From assembly GCA_964408735.1 (NCBI GenBank), contig CAYPAX010000060.1, forward strand, positions 1-28,591: a DNA stretch of 28,591 nucleotides, written 5' to 3'. The position numbers and the translations under genes were made by a program. Below, piece by piece: positions 1-7,544 of the stretch (positions are counted from its first letter, which is position 1; each line of letters begins with the position of its first letter). Origin of the DNA: UBA7887 sp964408735 (GTDB lineage Bacteria; Pseudomonadota; Alphaproteobacteria; UBA7887). The notes under the pieces were generated by a model. The model worked only from the letters and a program-made list of their open reading frames with translations, ran no database searches and was not told the origin of the DNA.

Positions 1-223
1 TCATCGTCTGGGAGTGAGAATCAGCAAAGCCACTTAATCAACGGGCTGCTAGGGAAGATAGGTCGATAGCCGGGCGCGCCCAGTTGAGGCGGCCGCGAGG
101 CTCCGGCTCCGGCCTTCGGAATCCATTGCGGTGCGTGCTTTTTGCCCGAAGTCCACCAATATTGTTTTGGGCGATCGAACAGTAGCGAGGGGGGCGAACC
201 CGGTCGTGCCCCAGGGGAAGTCG
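1..223. other. Left-edge region without a recognisable gene
   Basis: I see no supportable coding sequence here. The frame of the downstream GGDEF gene stays open back to a GTG at 131, but those extra 31 codons do not resemble a PAS-protein N-terminus and have no ribosome binding site. An 8-bp palindrome, CAATATTG, lies at 157-164. No convincing -35/-10 pair is visible, so the promoter of the GGDEF gene is unassigned. Confidence 0.4.
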
Positions 224-1414
224 ATGATTCTCAGCGAAAAGAACAGGTTAGACGACCGTGGCAAGGAGCTGGAGATTGCGGAAGCCATCTTCCGGGTGGC
301 GCTCGACCCGATCATCGTGATCCGTGCCGACGGCAGCATCGAGCGCTTCAACGCGGCGGCGGAACGGGTTTTCGGCTATGCCGCGGCAGAGATCGTCGGG
401 CGCAACATCTCCGCCCTGGTTCCGCAACCCCACAAGCAGAAGCACGACGCCTACATCGCCGACTATCTCGATGGCGGGAAGGCCCGCGTTGTCGGCACCG
501 GCCGGGAGGTCGAGGCCGAGCGCCGGGACGGCTCGCTGTTCCATGCCCATCTGGCGATCACCGAGATCCGCGTCGGCGGCGAGGTTCTGTTCGTCGGCAC
601 GGTCAGGGACCGCAGCAAGCAGCGCGAGCAGCAAGACACCATGATGCGCTACGTACAGGATCTGGAGACTGCCAAGTCGGCAACCGAGAAGGAAGCGGTC
701 AAGGTTGTCGAGATGGCCGAGGAGCTGGCCGCCGACAAGGCGGTTCTGAAAAGTCAGGAACAGCAGCTGCGCAAGAACGAGAGCGAACTGCAACGCCATA
801 TCCAGGACCTCGAAATGACCCGCGCCAGTGTCGAGAAGCAGGCCGCCGAAATGGTTCACCTGGCCGAGGACCTGCATCACGAAAAGGCCTTGGTCGAAGA
901 GAGCAAGCGCATCATCGAGCATCAGGCCAATCACGATGCCCTGACCGACCTGGGCAACCGGATGCTGCTCAACACGGTGCTGCCCGAGATGCTGGAAAGT
1001 GCGGCCGGCGAAGAGGCGAAGGTCGGCTTCATCTACATCGACCTCGACAACTTCAAGCCGGTCAACGACCGCCTGGGCCATGACGCGGGCGACAAGTTGC
1101 TCTGCGATGTCGCCGACGCGCTCCGCCACAACACCAGGGACGGTGACGAGGCGATCCGCCTCGGCGGCGACGAGTTCGCTGTGCTGACCCGGCTGCCCGC
1201 CGGACGGCCCAAGGCCGAGCTGCAAGCGTTGGCGGAGCGCATCCTGGCGGCCCTGACCAAGCCCGTGCAAGGCCCCGATTTCGTCATCGAGACAGGCGCC
1301 AGCATCGGCCTCGCGCTCTACCCCGACGATGCGACAGCCATGGACACCCTGCTCGCCGCCGCCGACAGCGCCATGTACGAGGCCAAGCGCGCCGGCAAGG
1401 GCCGGATTGCTTGA
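224..1414 (+). CDS. PAS-GGDEF diguanylate cyclase
   Basis: This 396-residue soluble protein has three parts. A PAS sensor domain (about residues 20-130) includes the typical NAAAERVFGYAAAEIVG stretch. A long coiled coil follows (about 135-245), and a C-terminal GGDEF domain lies at about 250-396. The active-site motif is intact (GGDEF at 314-318, in RLGGDEFAVL). The RxxD inhibitory site for product feedback is present as RDGD exactly five residues upstream, so the enzyme should make cyclic di-GMP from GTP and be product-inhibited. The PAS domain probably senses a small ligand or cofactor. I chose the ATG at 224 because AGGGGAAG lies just upstream; an upstream GTG at 131 is less likely. The coiled coil repeats itself with a 49-residue period (V144 and I193 start equivalent QDLE segments). 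No membrane segment or EAL domain is visible. Confidence 0.9.
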   Translation: MILSEKNRLDDRGKELEIAEAIFRVALDPIIVIRADGSIERFNAAAERVFGYAAAEIVGRNISALVPQPHKQKHDAYIADYLDGGKARVVGTGREVEAERRDGSLFHAHLAITEIRVGGEVLFVGTVRDRSKQREQQDTMMRYVQDLETAKSATEKEAVKVVEMAEELAADKAVLKSQEQQLRKNESELQRHIQDLEMTRASVEKQAAEMVHLAEDLHHEKALVEESKRIIEHQANHDALTDLGNRMLLNTVLPEMLESAAGEEAKVGFIYIDLDNFKPVNDRLGHDAGDKLLCDVADALRHNTRDGDEAIRLGGDEFAVLTRLPAGRPKAELQALAERILAALTKPVQGPDFVIETGASIGLALYPDDATAMDTLLAAADSAMYEAKRAGKGRIA

Positions 1415-1434
1415 GGGTGGGTTTCGAAACGCGA

Positions 1435-1581
1435 TCAGCCCGCTCCGGCTGTTCGGTTCAGGTAATCCGCGAACATCGGCACGGTGAAATCGATGTCGCC
1501 ACGGGCGGGGCTCTCGATCATGCCTTTGCGGATGATCTTGGCGCGACGCGGCCCCTTGCCGAGGCGGACTGCGCAAGGGCA
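1435..1581 (-). pseudogene. Remnant C-terminus of an AAA-type ATPase
   Basis: Reading the minus strand back from a TGA at 1435-1437 gives about 48 codons that look like real protein. They contain AKIIRKGMIESPARGDIDF followed by TVPMFADYLNR. This matches the C-terminal winged-helix end of the Orc1/Cdc6-like AAA ATPases, whose members usually end in a KG(L/M)IYSP..G...FTVP(L/M)F..(Y/F)(L/M) pattern. The ATPase domain and every Walker motif are missing, and upstream the frame runs into AT-rich sequence without family similarity. It is therefore a broken gene tail, not a small gene. The family call rests on pattern recognition; that it is a fragment is clearer than its exact family. Confidence 0.55.
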
Positions 1582-1599
1582 TCTAAGCGAAATATAACC

Positions 1600-1625
1600 G
1601 AGTATATGCGGACGGACGTATACTC
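1600..1625. repeat. AT-rich inverted repeat between gene remnant and ABC transporter
   Basis: Arms GAGTATA (1600-1606) and TATACTC (1619-1625) are perfect complements around a 12-nt GC-rich spacer. A further self-complementary GTATATAC follows at 1636-1643. The patch from about 1585 to 1645 is clearly more AT-rich than its surroundings. It lies 3' of the ABC transporter gene (minus strand) and carries no T-run placing it as a standard terminator. It may be a protein-binding site or an insertion scar; no function can be assigned. Confidence 0.35.
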
Positions 1626-1658
1626 CGATAACTTTTGTATATACGCGATCCGCAGCCC

Positions 1659-3440
1659 CTAGCCGCCACTCCCGCCTTCGTGCCCCTGCAGGTCATAGAG
1701 TCGCGCATAGAGCCCGCCCTGCGCATACAGTTCATCGTGCCTGCCCTGCTCCACCAGCCGGCCCTGGTCGATGACGCAGATGACGTCCGCGTCCCGTATC
1801 GTTGACAGGCGATGGGCGACGACCACCGTGGTGCGGCCCTGTTGCAGGCGCTCCAGCGCGTCCTGCACCTGGCGTTCGGATTCGACGTCGAGGGAGGCGG
1901 TGGCTTCGTCGAGCAGCAGGATGGGCGCGTCCTTGAGCATGGCGCGGGCGATGGCGACGCGTTGGCGCTGGCCGCCGGAAAGTTTGACGCCGTGCTCGCC
2001 GACCACGGTGTCATACCCTGCGGGTAGGGCCGCAATGAACTCGTGCGCGGCCGCGGCCCGCGCGGCGGCCTCGATGGCCGCGTCGTCGGCCTCGCCGCTG
2101 ACGCCGTAGGCGATGTTGGCGCGGATGGTGTCGTTGAACAGCGTGATCTCCTGGCTGACCAGGGCGATGGCGCCGCGCAGGCTGGCCAGGGTGACGATGC
2201 GCAGATCCTGGCCGTCGATGGTCACCGCACCCCCGTCGACGTCGAAGAAGCGCGCCACGAGGTTGAGCAGCGTCGATTTGCCGGCGCCGGACGGCCCGAC
2301 CAGGGCCACGGTCTGGCCGCCGGGCACGTCAAGTGCGATGCCGTCGAGCACCGCCGCGTCCTCGCCGTAGGCAAAGCGCACACTGTTGAAACGCACCGCG
2401 CCCTCGCCCACCTTGAGCGGCACCGCGTCCTCAGCCTCGACGATATCGGCGCGCTCGTCGAGCACGGCGAAGACGCGCTGCGCGGCGCCCAGGCCTTCCT
2501 GCATCACGGTGTTAAGATTGGCGATGCTCTTGAGCGGCCGGTAGGCCAGCAACAATGCCGTGACGAAGGCGAAGAAGGCGCCGGGCTCTTGTTTTCCCGC
2601 CACTACCTGGCCGCCGCCATAGAAGATCACCAGCGCAATGGCGACGCCGCCGAGCGCCTCCATGATCGGCGAGGCCAGGGCGCGGGTGCGCGCGCCCTTC
2701 ATGTAGAGTTTGAAGATGCGCTCGATGATGCTGCGGGCGCGCTCGCTTTCGTAGGCTTCCATGCTATAGGCCTTGACGTGGCGGGCGCCCTGGAAGGTCT
2801 CGGAGAGCAGCGAGGAGAAGTCGCCGATTTCGGATTGGGTGTCCACCACCACGCGGCGCATGCGCCGGCCGAGCCTGGCGATCGGCCAGTAGGCGACAGG
2901 GAAGACGAAGAAGACGATCAGCGCCAGCTGCCAGTCCTGATAGAACATCAATGCCACCAGGCCGATGACGCTGAGCGCCTCCTTGACCAGGCCTGTCAGC
3001 GTCTGCGAGGTCGCCTGGCGCACCAGGTTGGCATCGTTGGTGAGGTTGGCAATCAATCGCCCGGTCGGCGTCTTGTGGAAGAAGGCGAGGTCGAGGCGGA
3101 TGACATGGGCGAAGACCTGGCGCTGGAGATCTGCGACGATACGCAACCCCACCCAGTTCATCAGCACGGCCTGGCCGAAATTGGCCAGCCCGCCGAACGT
3201 CATCACGCCCATCACCGCAAGCGGCACGATGATCAGCATGGTCTCGTCGCGGTCGACGAAAATGCCGCCGACCACGGGCTCCATCAGCCAGGCCAGCGCC
3301 GGCTGCGCGGCGGCGGCGACGATCATGCAGGCGATGGCAGCAGCAAGACGCGCACGGTAGGGCAGCAGGTAGCCGCCGGCGAGGCGCCGGATCAGCGGCC
3401 CTGTCGGTGCCCGCTCGACGGCGTCGCCCGTCGCGCTCAT
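1659..3440 (-). CDS. MsbA-like ABC transporter, fused permease and ATPase
   Basis: This 593-residue half-transporter has an N-terminal six-helix ABC membrane domain (about residues 20-320) and a C-terminal ATPase domain (about 350-590). The ATPase motifs are complete: Walker A GPSGAGKST near residue 382, a Q-loop in SQEITLFNDT, signature LSGGQRQRVAIARAML, Walker B ILLLDEATASLD, and the H-loop VVVAHRLSTI. The fold and the phrase KTPTGRLIANLTNDAN match the MsbA/lipid flippase group, so export of lipid A-core or another lipid across the inner membrane is the best guess; a drug exporter is the alternative. It would work as a homodimer. I chose the ATG at 3440 because its ATGA overlaps the stop codon of the CysQ-like gene by 4 nt, showing translational coupling. 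A longer frame upstream overlaps that gene and is not needed. Confidence 0.88.
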   Translation of the reverse strand: MSATGDAVERAPTGPLIRRLAGGYLLPYRARLAAAIACMIVAAAAQPALAWLMEPVVGGIFVDRDETMLIIVPLAVMGVMTFGGLANFGQAVLMNWVGLRIVADLQRQVFAHVIRLDLAFFHKTPTGRLIANLTNDANLVRQATSQTLTGLVKEALSVIGLVALMFYQDWQLALIVFFVFPVAYWPIARLGRRMRRVVVDTQSEIGDFSSLLSETFQGARHVKAYSMEAYESERARSIIERIFKLYMKGARTRALASPIMEALGGVAIALVIFYGGGQVVAGKQEPGAFFAFVTALLLAYRPLKSIANLNTVMQEGLGAAQRVFAVLDERADIVEAEDAVPLKVGEGAVRFNSVRFAYGEDAAVLDGIALDVPGGQTVALVGPSGAGKSTLLNLVARFFDVDGGAVTIDGQDLRIVTLASLRGAIALVSQEITLFNDTIRANIAYGVSGEADDAAIEAAARAAAAHEFIAALPAGYDTVVGEHGVKLSGGQRQRVAIARAMLKDAPILLLDEATASLDVESERQVQDALERLQQGRTTVVVAHRLSTIRDADVICVIDQGRLVEQGRHDELYAQGGLYARLYDLQGHEGGSGG

Positions 3441-4222
3441 CGTTGCGCGAGGGCGGCGCGGAGCGCGGGGAAGAGCGCGGCTCCGCCTGCCACCAGGTTG
3501 GGATGGCGTACCTCGTCGCGATTGTAGATCAGGGCATTGCCGTCGGCGTCGCTCATCAGGCCGCCCGCTTCCGTTATCAGCAGGTGGCCGGCGGCGATGT
3601 CCCAGTCGCTCTTGGGGCGCATGGCAATGGTGCCGTCGATCTGGCCCGCCGCGACCAGGGCCAGCTTGTAGGCGATGGCATCGACCACCTGGATGGAGGC
3701 GGTGCCCACGTGATCCGACCACAGGGCGCGGCGCTGCTCGTTGCGGCTGGAGCCGAGGGTGGCCTCGGCAAGGTTCGCTACCTCGGTGCAGCGCGCCGGC
3801 TTATCGTTGTGGCGGCAGCCGCCGTCGAGCACGGCGTCATAGAAATCGCCCGTGACGGGATTGAGGATGGCGGCGGCGACCGGCGCGCCCGCCTCGACCA
3901 GCGCTGCCGAGATCACCCATTCGTGGTTGCCCTCGATGAAGCCCTTGGTGCCGTCGATGGGGTCGATCACCCAGGTGCGCGGCGCCGCCTGCCGCGTCGC
4001 GTGCTCGGCGCTTTCCTCGGACAGCCAGCCATAGTCGGGCCGCGGGCCGCAGAGCGCTTCGCGCAGGCTCGCGTCGACCGCCATGTCGGCATCGGTGACC
4101 GGGTCGCCCGGGGACTTCTCGCGGACCTCGAAACCGGCCTCGAAATGGTGCATGGCGACAGGCCCCGCGGCGCGCACGGCGGCACAAAGCAGGGCGTGGT
4201 CGTCGGCCAGGTTCTGGCTCAC
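3437..4222 (-). CDS. cysQ: Inositol monophosphatase-family phosphatase, CysQ-like
   Basis: This 261-residue protein belongs to the Mg-dependent, Li-sensitive inositol monophosphatase superfamily. The metal-binding motifs are visible: GDPVTDADMAVD near the N-terminus, the acidic LSEESAE segment, the signature WVIDPIDGTKGFIEG, and a C-terminal WDIAAGHLLITEAGG. The TKGFI form of the signature fits 3'(2'),5'-bisphosphate nucleotidases (CysQ), which clear PAP produced in sulfate assimilation and coenzyme A metabolism, better than it fits true inositol phosphatases. The start is a GTG at 4222 whose GTGA overlaps the pmbA stop codon by 4 nt. Its own stop overlaps the ABC transporter start in the same way, so the three genes form one coupled operon. 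The exact substrate cannot be fixed from sequence. Confidence 0.82.
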   Translation of the reverse strand: MSQNLADDHALLCAAVRAAGPVAMHHFEAGFEVREKSPGDPVTDADMAVDASLREALCGPRPDYGWLSEESAEHATRQAAPRTWVIDPIDGTKGFIEGNHEWVISAALVEAGAPVAAAILNPVTGDFYDAVLDGGCRHNDKPARCTEVANLAEATLGSSRNEQRRALWSDHVGTASIQVVDAIAYKLALVAAGQIDGTIAMRPKSDWDIAAGHLLITEAGGLMSDADGNALIYNRDEVRHPNLVAGGAALFPALRAALAQR

Positions 4223-5559
4223 AGGCCGGCCATGGTCATGCCGTCGATGCGCAAGGTCGGTGCGTCGGCGCCGTAGCGGAACACCAGGTCGTCGGCAGGC
4301 GTGAGGCGGGGGAAGAGATCGAGCAGGTTGCCGGCGACGGTGAGCTCGCTGACCGGATAGGCAAGCTCGCCGTTCTCGATCCAGAAGCCCGCCGCGCCGC
4401 GGCTATAGTCGCCGGTGGTGGCCTGGAAGCTCATGCCCATCATCTCGGTGACGTAAAGCCCGCCGTCGATCTCGCCGATCAGCGCCTCGGGCGTGAGGCT
4501 GCCGGGCGATAGGGACAGGTTGCTCGGCGCCGGCGAGGGTGGGCCGGCGGTACCGCGTGCCGCGTGTCCGGTGGTTTGCAAGCCGAGCTGGCGGGCGGAA
4601 CGGGAATCCATCAGCCATGTGGTCAGGCGGCCGTCGTCGATCAGGGCGCGTTTCTCACCGGCCACGCCTTCGCCGTCGAAAGGCCGCGAGGACAGCCCGC
4701 GCGGGCGCAGGGGATCGTCGATAACGCTGATGCCCGGCGCAAAGACCTGTTCGCCGAGCTTCTCCTGCAGGAAGCTGGTGCCGCGGGCGATGGTGTTGCC
4801 CGAGATCACCATGGCCAGCAGGCGCAGGAAGCCGCCCGAGACGCGCGGGTCGAAGACCACTGGCACCTGGGCGCTCTTCTGCTTGCGCGGATCGAGCCGC
4901 TTGACCGCGCGCTCCGCCGCGCGCCTGCCGATGTCGCCCGGCGCTTCCAGGTCGCTGCGGTGGCGGGTGGAGAGGAATTCGTAATCGCGCTCCATGCCCG
5001 TGCCGCTACCGGCTACCACCGAGACCGAGATACCGAATCGTGTGCTGCCATAGGTGCCGGCGAAACCGTTCGAGGCGGCGAGCGCCAAGCGTCCTTTGTA
5101 CGAACCTGCCTCGGCCCCTTCCGAATTCGTAATGCCATCCACGGCGCGCGCGGCGTCTTCGGCCTCCTCGGCCCAGGCGAGCAGGTCGTCGGAGCTGGGT
5201 TCGGCATCGTCAGTAAGGTAGAGATCGGCTGTGGCGGTCGCCAGGCGGTCGGCCTCGGGCAGGCCGCAATGGGGATCCTCGGGCACTGCTCTTGCCATTG
5301 CGATGGCGCGCTCGACGGTCTCCGCCAGGGCGCCCGCCCCGAGATCGGTGGTCGAGACCACGGCCTGGCGCTTGCCGATCAACACGCGTAAGCCCAAATC
5401 GTTCGCTTCCGAGCGCTCGACGCCCTCGTTGCGGCCCAAGCGCCAGGTCGCGTCCTGGGACGCGGAGCGCACGAACATGGCATCGGCCTCGTCGGCGCCG
5501 GCCGTCTTGGCTCGTGCGATAAGGTCGGAGAGAAGATCGAGGTCGTTGCTGTCGGTCAT
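4219..5559 (-). CDS. pmbA: TldD/PmbA family protein (TldE subunit)
   Basis: This 446-residue protein is PmbA (TldE). With TldD it forms a cytosolic protease that degrades unfolded peptides; in other bacteria it matures microcin-type peptides and destabilises the CcdA antitoxin. The family layout is clear: an N-terminal ferredoxin-like part beginning DLLSDLIARAKTAGADEADA, the middle WRLGRNEGVERSE and LGLRVLIGKRQAVVSTTDL, and the C-terminal stretch GGFLRLLAMVISGNTIARGTSF. The HExxxH zinc motif of TldD is absent, as expected for the TldE half. No tldD is in the window, so the partner must be encoded elsewhere. It is the first gene of an operon with the CysQ-like and MsbA-like genes. A TATAAA hexamer lies on the coding strand 28 bp before the ATG, but I find no good -35 element. 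Confidence 0.9.
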   Translation of the reverse strand: MTDSNDLDLLSDLIARAKTAGADEADAMFVRSASQDATWRLGRNEGVERSEANDLGLRVLIGKRQAVVSTTDLGAGALAETVERAIAMARAVPEDPHCGLPEADRLATATADLYLTDDAEPSSDDLLAWAEEAEDAARAVDGITNSEGAEAGSYKGRLALAASNGFAGTYGSTRFGISVSVVAGSGTGMERDYEFLSTRHRSDLEAPGDIGRRAAERAVKRLDPRKQKSAQVPVVFDPRVSGGFLRLLAMVISGNTIARGTSFLQEKLGEQVFAPGISVIDDPLRPRGLSSRPFDGEGVAGEKRALIDDGRLTTWLMDSRSARQLGLQTTGHAARGTAGPPSPAPSNLSLSPGSLTPEALIGEIDGGLYVTEMMGMSFQATTGDYSRGAAGFWIENGELAYPVSELTVAGNLLDLFPRLTPADDLVFRYGADAPTLRIDGMTMAGL

Positions 5560-5619
5560 TTTCGCCTGCCGCCGTTGATTCAGCTCTTTATAAGCTGCGG
5601 CGGCGCCAATGCCGAGGGC

Positions 5620-6606
5620 TCAGTCTTGCGCGGGCTCTTCCGCTGGTGGCGGCGCAAACTCGATATCGACGCGGCTTAGCACGTAGCCGCGGTCGGCGAG
5701 GAAGTTGAGCATGCCGGCGCGGCCCGGCAAATGGGCGGCGCCGATGGCGATGAAGGTGGGTCCCGCGTCGAGCAAAGGCGCCGCGCGCTCGACCATGCGG
5801 GCATTGCGGCGGGCGAGCATGCGTTTCATCAGCTTGTGCACATAACGCCGCTGCTTGCGGTCGCTGGCGGGAAACTGGCCGTTCATGATCGGCGTGACGT
5901 CTTCGCCGACATAATAGGCCACCGCCGCCTCGTAGCGCGCGTCGAGCGCCGGCCGCAAGTCTCCCTCGGCTGCGTTCTCGTCGATGAAGCCGATTAACAG
6001 CAGGCGCTCGATCTCCGGATCGGTGCTGGCGAACAGGCCCGCCTGTTCCTCCACCTTCTCCAGCGGCAGCACGCGCAGGCCCGCCTCGCGCGCCATGGTC
6101 TGCAGCGCAACATCGAGGATCTCATCATCTTCGCCGATGGTGTCAGGCCTGGTATGGCTGCCTGAAATGGTGAGATAGGCCTGCCACGGGGACATGCTCT
6201 GGAGCGTTGTCGTCGAAATCACGTCCGCCGGCAGGGCCGCACGCAGGACGGCGAAGCGCTCGCTGCCGATATCGTCCTCGAGATCGGTCATGCGGGGCGC
6301 TTGGGCCAGCGCCTGAGTCATTGCCTCCATGAAGGCGCGCGCCTCGGTCGTTCGGTTCATCTCGAGCTCGAAGGCCGCCACTTCGCACGACAACAAGGCC
6401 TGCCGCACAGGCTCGATCACTGCCAGGATGCGCGGATCGGCGCTATGGAAGGTGCCGAGGACGTAATTGTCGTGCCGGCCCGGTGTGGTTACCCGCCACA
6501 GCAGCCCCTCGTCATAGATATCGACGTCATCGGCAGCGGCGGCCGGGATGCTCAGGGCCAGCGCGACCATTGCCAGCAGGCGGAAACGCGTCCAAAGCCT
6601 CATCAT
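5620..6606 (-). CDS. TraB/GumN family protein, first paralogue
   Basis: This 328-residue protein has a Sec signal peptide (MMRLWTRFRLLAMVALALSI, cleavage near AAA|DD). The body is a TraB/PrgY/GumN domain. The two histidine motifs of the family are present: NYVLGTFHSADPRI near the N-terminus and FIAIGAAHLPGRAGMLNFL near the C-terminus. The family is related to the TIKI metalloproteases and the EreA/ChaN fold, so a periplasmic or envelope-associated hydrolase is plausible, but no substrate is known for this subgroup. It is the last gene of the ubiD-traB-traB unit. Its ATG at 6606 overlaps the stop of the preceding paralogue as ATGA; a second ATG follows at once, at 6603. The C-terminus is rich in Pro and Glu. 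Confidence 0.85.
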   Translation of the reverse strand: MMRLWTRFRLLAMVALALSIPAAAADDVDIYDEGLLWRVTTPGRHDNYVLGTFHSADPRILAVIEPVRQALLSCEVAAFELEMNRTTEARAFMEAMTQALAQAPRMTDLEDDIGSERFAVLRAALPADVISTTTLQSMSPWQAYLTISGSHTRPDTIGEDDEILDVALQTMAREAGLRVLPLEKVEEQAGLFASTDPEIERLLLIGFIDENAAEGDLRPALDARYEAAVAYYVGEDVTPIMNGQFPASDRKQRRYVHKLMKRMLARRNARMVERAAPLLDAGPTFIAIGAAHLPGRAGMLNFLADRGYVLSRVDIEFAPPPAEEPAQD

Positions 6607-7544
6607 CGCAGGCCCTCCACCAGGGTTACGCGATAGCCCTCGGCCTGCAGCAGCGCGATCAGCCCGGCCTCTCCCGGCAAATGCAGGGCACCGACCGCGA
6701 CGAAGGCGCCGCCGGCCGGCAGGGTGTCTTCGAGGCGCACGGCGAAGCGCCTGTTGCGGTCGTCGATCAGGCGCGTCATCAGGCGCTGATTGAGGCCTTC
6801 GTCGCTGCTCGGCAGCTGCTCGCGGGACAAGTCGCGTATGCCGGCAATGTCGCCCGCCAGATAGCGCTCGGTGATGGCCTCGAAATAGGCACCGACATAG
6901 GCATCGAGGCCGTCTCCCTCGGCATCGGCGACGATCTGGCGCACCAGCTCCACCATTTCCGCTTCTTCCATGCCGGAAAAGACGGCGATCTGGTCCTCGA
7001 CCGTCTCCAGCGCGCCGATGGCCATGCCCTGGTCGAGCGCTTTGGCCTCCAGCACTTGGTCGAGAACCTGAACCCGCTCGCCCGTGCTCGCGGTATCCTC
7101 AGGCGGTCGTGGCGCCATCAGCAGCAGATACGCGCCCCAGGGCTTGATGCCTTCGAGGATCGCTGCCGGCAGGCCGAACTGCGCCAGGGCCTCGGCGACG
7201 GCGGCAAAGGTATCCTCGCCGATGATGGCGGGCAGCTTACGCCCGTCGCCAAGCAGCATGGACTGGAACAAGGCCTGGGCCGCCGCGGCCCCGTCCTTGC
7301 CCGTCGTGCGCAGCTCCAGCACCAGCGTCTCGGCTTCGGTCAGCGCCCGTATCACCGCCTTGGGCAGGGCCACGATGCGCGCATCCGGGCTGTGCATGGT
7401 GCCGAAGACATAGCTCGCCGCAACCCCGTCGCGCTCCACCTTCCACAACAGCCCCTGGCCGTTAACGACTTCGTCGGCCCGCGCCCCGGCCAGCAACAGG
7501 GTGGCGAGCAGCGCGCCGGCAAGCAGGCGGGAAAGCAGTGTCAT
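6603..7544 (-). CDS. TraB/GumN family protein, second paralogue
   Basis: This 313-residue secreted protein is a paralogue of the gene that follows it. It has a short, very hydrophobic signal peptide (LLSRLLAGALLATLLLAGAR, cleavage near GARA|DE). Both family motifs are kept: SYVFGTMHSPDARIV near the N-terminus and FVAVGALHLPGEAGLIALL near the C-terminus. The two proteins share the same spacing and architecture but are clearly diverged, so the duplication is old. The start is chosen as the ATG at 7544, which forms an ATGA overlap with the ubiD stop codon; an in-frame ATG at 7550 would add two residues. Function is unknown beyond the probable metal-dependent hydrolase fold. Confidence 0.85.
   Translation of the reverse strand: MTLLSRLLAGALLATLLLAGARADEVVNGQGLLWKVERDGVAASYVFGTMHSPDARIVALPKAVIRALTEAETLVLELRTTGKDGAAAAQALFQSMLLGDGRKLPAIIGEDTFAAVAEALAQFGLPAAILEGIKPWGAYLLLMAPRPPEDTASTGERVQVLDQVLEAKALDQGMAIGALETVEDQIAVFSGMEEAEMVELVRQIVADAEGDGLDAYVGAYFEAITERYLAGDIAGIRDLSREQLPSSDEGLNQRLMTRLIDDRNRRFAVRLEDTLPAGGAFVAVGALHLPGEAGLIALLQAEGYRVTLVEGLR

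Noticed and set aside
3441..3722. N-terminal extension of the ABC transporter frame into the CysQ-like gene
   Set aside because: The extension is low-complexity and antisense-like in composition, while the ATGA overlap at 3437-3440 gives a natural start.
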